Assembly: GCF_014649655.1 (NCBI RefSeq)
Contig: NZ_BMTL01000024.1
Location: forward strand, 62,001-126,000
Direction: 5' to 3'
Source: Streptomyces humidus
Lineage (GTDB): Bacteria; Actinomycetota; Actinomycetes; Streptomycetales; Streptomycetaceae
Length of the DNA: 64,000 bases
Positions 59,698 to 64,000 of this stretch are shown here, one piece after another (positions within the stretch are counted from its first letter, which is position 1; each line of letters opens with the position of its first letter). The position numbers and the translations under genes were made by a program. The notes beneath the pieces were generated by a model. That model was not told where the DNA came from, did no database searches, and saw only the letters and a program-made list of their open reading frames with translations.

Positions 59698-62600
59698 CTA
59701 GAAGAGTGAGTCCCAGCCGTCGGATATGGCGTCTCCGATGCCGGACACGGAGTCACCGGCCGCGTCCCAGGCCGTGGTCGCGTAGGTGACGGCGGGGCCC
59801 ACCATCTCATGACCGATCCGCGTGGCCGTCACGGTGGCGCTCTTCAGGCCCTCCGCACCCCACTCGATCATGTGGGACATGCCCGGCACCTTGATCTTGC
59901 CGAGGACGAAGCCGCCGGTGAGGGCGCCTACCGCCAGGCCCGCGACGGAGCCGTAGAACGCGTCGGACGTCCAGCCGTCGGTGAAGCCGGTGATGACGGC
60001 CGAGCCGATGCCGGTGACCCAGGAGATGGTGCCGAACACGCCGGCGGCCGCGTCGAAGGGCGGCGGAAGGAGCAGGCAGAGCGCCGCCGCGGTCCCGGAG
60101 ACGGCACTGACCCCGTTCAGCAGCTGCGCGAACTCCTGCCAGTCCTTCTTGCTGCCCCAGCCGTCGGGGCTGTCGACCTTGTCGCTGTCGCTGCCGGCGG
60201 AGGGGTCGACGCCGTTCTGCTTGTTCTGCCTCGCCACCTCCGCCGCCTTGCGCGCGGCCTCGGCGAGCTCCTGCTTGCGCTTGGCGACCGCCGTGGCGCG
60301 GGCCTCGCTGGCGGCCTTGGCGGCGGCCGCGGCGTCCTTGCCCGCCGCGTCGGCGGAGGCGCGGGCCGCGTTCGCCGACGCCTGCGCCCGGCTGGCGGAC
60401 GCGGCGGCCGCGGCGGCGGAGGCCACGGCCTGGTTCGCCGAGTAGTTCGCCTGCCGGGCCGCGGTGCGGGCGGACGCGGCCGCGGTCTTCGCCTTGTCCG
60501 CGGAGGCCTGCGCGTCCTTCGCGGACTGCTCGGCGGCGTCGGCGTTCGCGTCGGCCTGGGTGGCGTACTCGCGGGCCTTGTCGGCGGACGCGTTGGCCTT
60601 GTCCGCCCACTTCGCCGCCTCCGCGGACGCCTTGCGCGCGTCGGCCGCGGCCTTGGACGCCTGGCAGGCGTCCTTCTGCGCGTCCTGGGCGATCTTCGCG
60701 GCGCGCGCGATGGAGGCCCGGACGGCCGCGACGTGCGTGGCGGCGTCGTAGTCGAGCTGCGCCGTGCGGTGGCAGACCGAGTTGACGAAGTCGCGGCGCA
60801 TCCACGTCGGGCCTTCGAGGGCCACCTGGGCGGCCGCCTTGGTGTAGGGGCCGGCCGTGTTCAGGATGGCGAAGACGGCGACCTCGTCGTCCTGCCTGAT
60901 GTTCTCGGCGTACGTGCTGAAGAACCCGTGCAGGGCCTGGGGCGAGCCGTCGTCCAGCGCGGCCCGCGCCGCCGCCGAGACCGCCTTGCCGGGCTTGCCG
61001 TCGAGGATCCTCAGCACGCGGACGCGGTTGTCCTCGGCGGCGGCCGCCATGATCCCCGTGGTCAGGAACGCGCCCACGGCGGACGTGTCCGCGGCGTCCA
61101 GCGCCGTCGCGGCGGCGTCGGCGACGTTCTCGGTGGACACCTTCACCACGGCCAGGAGCGTTTCGCGGTCGTCCTGGTTCTGCGCGATCTGCCGGTCGGC
61201 GGCGACCCACGCGAGGACGTCCTCGTCGGCTCCGGCGAGGGCGTGCTCGGCCGCGTCCCGGCTCCAGGTGCCGATCGTGGTGGAGATCAGGTTCAACGCG
61301 GCCAGACGGCCGGCGGAGAGGGCCTGCGCCGTGTCCCCGGCCGCATCCGCCTTCTCGGCCTTGGCGATGAGGTCCTTGGTCGCGGTGTCGAGGGCGTCGG
61401 ACTGGGTGGCGGCCGTGCGGGCCTTCTCCCGGTCCTCCGCCTCCGCGCGGGCCATCTCCCGGGCCTCGGCGAGGGACTGTTCGAGGTCCTGGGCCAGTTT
61501 CTGCGCCTCGGAGTCGCGGGCGGCCTTCTCGACGGCCTCGGCGTCCTGGACGGCCTTCACCGCGGCCTCGGCCGCCTTGACCGACTCGGCGGCCCACTTG
61601 GTGGCCGTGGCGGCGTACTCGGCCGCCTTGACGGCTCCGTCCGCCGCGGCCTTGGCGGCCTTCGCCGCGTTCTCGGCGTGCGTGGCGGCGGAGTTGGCCG
61701 CGTCGCGGGCGGCGGCGGCCGCCTGCGCGGCGATGCCGGCCAGCGACTGCGCGGTGTTCGCGGCGGCGGTGGCGCGGGCCGCCTGCGCGTTGGCCTCGGC
61801 GGCGGCCGCCTTGGCGGCGGCGGCCTCGCTCTGAGCGGCGCCCGAAGCGGCGGCGGCGGTGGCGGCGGCCTGGGCCGCGGCGGCGGAGTTGCGGGCCGCG
61901 CCGGCGGCGGCGGAACCGGCGGCCGCGGCCTGGTTGGAGGCGGTCGCCGCCGCGTCGGCCGCCTTGGCTGCCGTGCGGGCCTGGCTCGCCGCCTTGTTCG
62001 CCCCGTCGGCGGCCAGCCGGGCGGCCTTGGCCTTGGTGGCGTCGTTCGCCGCGGCGACGGCGGCGGAGTAGGCGGCGGACGCGGCCCGTCCGGCCGTCGC
62101 CGCCGCCTGGGCCGCCGCGGTGGCCGCGTACGAGGCCCGGCGGGCCGCGGAGTGCGCGGCCGCGGACGCCTGGACCGCGGTGCGGGACGCGGCGGCGGCG
62201 CCCTGCGCGGCGGACGCGGCCTTGCGGGCCGCCTTGCCGGACTTGAGGACGTCGTCGCGGGCCGCGTCGGCTTCCGCTGCGGCCTCCTCGGCGGCCTTCC
62301 TGGCCTGGGCGGCGGCCTCCTTCGCCTTGGCGGAGGCGGCGACGGCCCGGTCCGAGGTGAGCTGGGCCCGCCTGCCCTCGCGTTCCACGATCGCCACCAG
62401 CTGCTCGATGGTGGCGGCCTCCTGGTCCCGGGCGCGCGCGATGTACTGACCGGTGTTCAGGAACCAGTGGATCGCGGACGGGCTGCCGTCGTTCAGAGCG
62501 CGCTCGGCGTACTTCTTCACCTCCGGGGAGGCGGTGGCCAGGATCTTGAAGACCTCGGCCTGCTCGTCCTCGCGGCGGGCGGTGATCTGGGTGTTCAGCA

Positions 62601-63144
62601 GGAAGTCGGTCAGGGCGTCGCCGGTGCCGGTGTCGAGGGCCTTCTGCGCCTCGCGCTGCACGCCGGTGCCGCCGCTGTTCAGAATGGTCAGCGTGGTGAC
62701 GCGCAGGTCCTCCAGCTCGGCCGTTCTGAAGCCGCCGGACAGGAAGGCGGCGACGGAGTCGTCGCCCGCGGTGAGCGCGGCGGCGGCGTCGCGGGCGATG
62801 CCCTTGCCGGAGGCGGGCAGCGCCTTGAGGAGGGCGAAACGGTTGTCCTCGGCGGTGGCGCCCGGCAGATCCGTGGTCAGGAAGCGGTCGACGTCGGCGG
62901 CGGAGCCGGTCAGCGCCGCGGCCGCGGCGCTCTTGACGGACCGTCCGCCGATCTTCCACGCGGTGACGACCCTCGCGCGGTCCGTGTCCGGGAGGTGCGA
63001 GAGCCTCGGCAGGTCCGCGGAGCCCGTTGAGCCCGCGGCGGCGGCCAGCGCCCGGGAGGGCGCCGCGAGAGAGACCGCGGTGGCCGCGGTGGCGGCTCCG
63101 GCGACGGTGAGAAGCCGGCGCCTGCTCCAGTACGTGGTTTCCAA
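59698..63144 (-). CDS. Giant Ala-rich ALF-repeat protein with Tat-type signal
   Basis: About 1148 aa from TTG 63144 (GGGGGA 4 nt upstream); in-frame starts exist to 63339. N-terminus YWSRRRLLTVAGAATAATAV is a twin-arginine-like signal. Short ALF repeats occur twice, at ~60-290 and ~690-830 (for example NRFALLKAL, AAFLSGGF, DALTDFLLN and AVGAFLTTG). Two very long Ala-rich coiled coils separate and follow them. The C-terminal ~190 residues have hydrophobic stretches (GTAAALCLLLPPPFDAAAGV, GSVAGLAVGALTGGFVLG). ALF repeats occur in actinobacterial polymorphic toxin-like and peptidoglycan-associated proteins. No classical toxin motif is visible, so function is unknown. Confidence 0.85.
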   Translation of the reverse strand: METTYWSRRRLLTVAGAATAATAVSLAAPSRALAAAAGSTGSADLPRLSHLPDTDRARVVTAWKIGGRSVKSAAAAALTGSAADVDRFLTTDLPGATAEDNRFALLKALPASGKGIARDAAAALTAGDDSVAAFLSGGFRTAELEDLRVTTLTILNSGGTGVQREAQKALDTGTGDALTDFLLNTQITARREDEQAEVFKILATASPEVKKYAERALNDGSPSAIHWFLNTGQYIARARDQEAATIEQLVAIVEREGRRAQLTSDRAVAASAKAKEAAAQARKAAEEAAAEADAARDDVLKSGKAARKAASAAQGAAAASRTAVQASAAAHSAARRASYAATAAAQAAATAGRAASAAYSAAVAAANDATKAKAARLAADGANKAASQARTAAKAADAAATASNQAAAAGSAAAGAARNSAAAAQAAATAAAASGAAQSEAAAAKAAAAEANAQAARATAAANTAQSLAGIAAQAAAAARDAANSAATHAENAAKAAKAAADGAVKAAEYAATATKWAAESVKAAEAAVKAVQDAEAVEKAARDSEAQKLAQDLEQSLAEAREMARAEAEDREKARTAATQSDALDTATKDLIAKAEKADAAGDTAQALSAGRLAALNLISTTIGTWSRDAAEHALAGADEDVLAWVAADRQIAQNQDDRETLLAVVKVSTENVADAAATALDAADTSAVGAFLTTGIMAAAAEDNRVRVLRILDGKPGKAVSAAARAALDDGSPQALHGFFSTYAENIRQDDEVAVFAILNTAGPYTKAAAQVALEGPTWMRRDFVNSVCHRTAQLDYDAATHVAAVRASIARAAKIAQDAQKDACQASKAAADARKASAEAAKWADKANASADKAREYATQADANADAAEQSAKDAQASADKAKTAAASARTAARQANYSANQAVASAAAAAASASRAQASANAARASADAAGKDAAAAAKAASEARATAVAKRKQELAEAARKAAEVARQNKQNGVDPSAGSDSDKVDSPDGWGSKKDWQEFAQLLNGVSAVSGTAAALCLLLPPPFDAAAGVFGTISWVTGIGSAVITGFTDGWTSDAFYGSVAGLAVGALTGGFVLGKIKVPGMSHMIEWGAEGLKSATVTATRIGHEMVGPAVTYATTAWDAAGDSVSGIGDAISDGWDSLF

Positions 63145-63598
63145 GAATCCCCCATGGATATGCACCCGGGCCTGCGCCCGGGTCAGGGGCGGGCCGCCGG
63201 GTGTCGTCGGCTGAAGCTGTGCGAAGCCTGCCGGCGCGGCGCGGGCCGGTCGGCCCGGGCTCACACGGCGGCTGCTGCCGCACCTGGCTGCTGCCGTACC
63301 TGGCTGTTGCAGGGGCGAACTTATGTGATTGCCACACAAGTTGACCAGGCATCAGTTACAACGAGAAGGAATGACAAAGACCACACCGCGATATGTCCGT
63401 CTTGGCATGGAATTCCGCGATCAAATCAGTGGCGCTCCCCCCGCACGGCTGTTTGAATGCACCGGCTTCCAGGGCCGCCTGACCCGCGGTCAGCTCTCGG
63501 GCGTCCCGCGCGCCCTCAGGCGGTACACGGAATCGCTCCACCGTTCCCCGAAGGGAACGCAAAGAGCACGCAAGGTAACTCTCATCAGGGGGACAACC
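63145..63598. other. Divergent intergenic region with hairpins and tandem repeat
   Basis: 454 bp between the ALF gene and a divergent secreted-protein gene. Contains the hairpin ACCCGGGC/GCCCGGGT (63164-63183) in the ALF leader and a 16-bp tandem repeat GCTGCTGCCGYACCTG (63271-63302). An AT-rich promoter stretch (~63318-63425) and the dyad at 63542-63559 complete it. No gene seen. Confidence 0.6.
63542..63559. promoter_or_regulatory. Dyad CGTTCCC-CGAA-GGGAACG
   Basis: Perfect 7-bp arms with a 4-nt centre, 40 bp before the ATG at 63599. Could be an operator or a 5'-UTR tetraloop hairpin. Confidence 0.6.
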
Positions 63599-64000
63599 AT
63601 GAAACACGCACGGCGGATCATCGCCACCGGTGCGGTCGCCGCGGCCTGCGCCGGCGCGGTCGTCTTCGCGTCGGCTTCCGGCGCCTCCCACCACCCGGCT
63701 GCCGGCCCCGCCTCCGCCGGCCACGCGGCCCCGGTCGTCGACGGCGCACCCGGATACGCGGTCGAGGACTTCGCCTACCCGGGCGCCGACGCCATCAAGG
63801 CGCAGCGGGGCATCACGCTCAAGCGCGGCGACGGCCACATCACGCTCGCCGACTGCGCCTCGGGCACCGGCCTGATGGAGGTGTACTCGCGCAAGAGCGA
63901 GAAGATCTGCTTCCGCGCCACCGGCCTCTCCGGCTACCTCAGCCTGGAGATCCCCTCCGTCTACGGCGTCAAGGGCGAAGCCGACCACGAGGCCGCCGTT
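63599..64000 (+). CDS. Secreted hypothetical protein (3' end outside window)
   Basis: At least 134 aa, cut by the window edge; ATG 63599 with AGGGGG upstream. Sec signal peptide (MKHARRIIATGAVAAACAGA, cleavage near ASA-SG). The mature part has YAVEDFAYPGADAIKAQRGI, LKRGDGHITLADCASGTGLM and a Cys pair (DCAS, KICF), a small beta-rich secreted domain. No family named with confidence. Confidence 0.8.
   Translation, partial: MKHARRIIATGAVAAACAGAVVFASASGASHHPAAGPASAGHAAPVVDGAPGYAVEDFAYPGADAIKAQRGITLKRGDGHITLADCASGTGLMEVYSRKSEKICFRATGLSGYLSLEIPSVYGVKGEADHEAAV

Noticed and set aside
59807-63352. Very long open frames on both strands over the ALF-repeat gene
   Set aside because: They translate to Arg/Gly or Gly/Val low-complexity sequence; the frame at 59698-63144 has a signal peptide, repeats and a matching RBS. 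GC3 pattern of an Ala-rich gene explains the others.

Overview
The window is high-GC actinobacterial chromosome. Gene content and order indicate a Streptomyces: mshA, devA/devB, rsiG, a Nur-type Fur regulator, glnR and cysteine leader-peptide logic all lie on one arm, and GTG starts are frequent. From memory the order of the right-hand 48 kb resembles the S. coelicolor SCO4209 to SCO4155 region, but this was not checked by alignment.

Positions 1-15,968 are mobile DNA. A complete pSAM2-like actinomycete integrative and conjugative element (AICE) occupies about 682-15,962. Its int-proximal end abuts the 3' end of gpmA, and an 18-bp copy of the gpmA 3' end (TACTTCTTCTTGCCCTGG) lies at both boundaries. 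The element carries int, xis and a RepSA-type replication initiator. It also has spread genes (DUF2637 plus small membrane proteins), an FtsK/TraSA-type DNA translocase, a KorSA-like GntR repressor and a Pif-like NUDIX protein. The cargo end holds an Mrr-type restriction endonuclease and a NACHT STAND NTPase that is AT-richer than its surroundings. A repeated TAGACGAGT motif sits in front of the element's transcription units and probably marks the repressor's operators. The 3' part of a second, closely related integrase (1-602) lies directly outside the left att copy, so at least two AICEs are stacked in tandem at gpmA.

Positions 15,944-35,137 are core chromosome. They hold gpmA, an MFS transporter, an AraC/DUF2000 divergent pair, mshA with a coupled YbjN gene, a methyltransferase, a secreted NlpC/P60 hydrolase and a receiver-SpoIIE phosphatase. 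They also hold an XRE regulator and a Clp_N/HTH protein, each with a striking palindrome, a TetR-HelD pair, and a double phosphotransferase-fold protein.

Positions 35,476-51,022 hold developmental and metal/sulfur functions. These are devA-devB and a devA paralogue with shared AGTTGG-type operators, rsiG (c-di-GMP-responsive anti-WhiG factor), dtd, ygfZ, nur and a nitrobindin. A three-gene overlapping membrane-protein operon follows, then DsrE, DUF3099, DUF1416 and a thiosulfate sulfurtransferase preceded by a cysteine-rich leader peptide and attenuator. DUF2993, a MoaD-like protein and an alpha/beta hydrolase complete the block.

Positions 51,239-64,000 carry glnR, a LacI regulator, a PDZ-less HtrA-like protease next to an MprAB-like two-component system, and a pectate lyase-pectinesterase fusion. 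They end with a very large alanine-rich ALF-repeat protein paired with a small membrane protein, and the start of a secreted protein cut by the window edge. No rRNA, tRNA or CRISPR array was seen.
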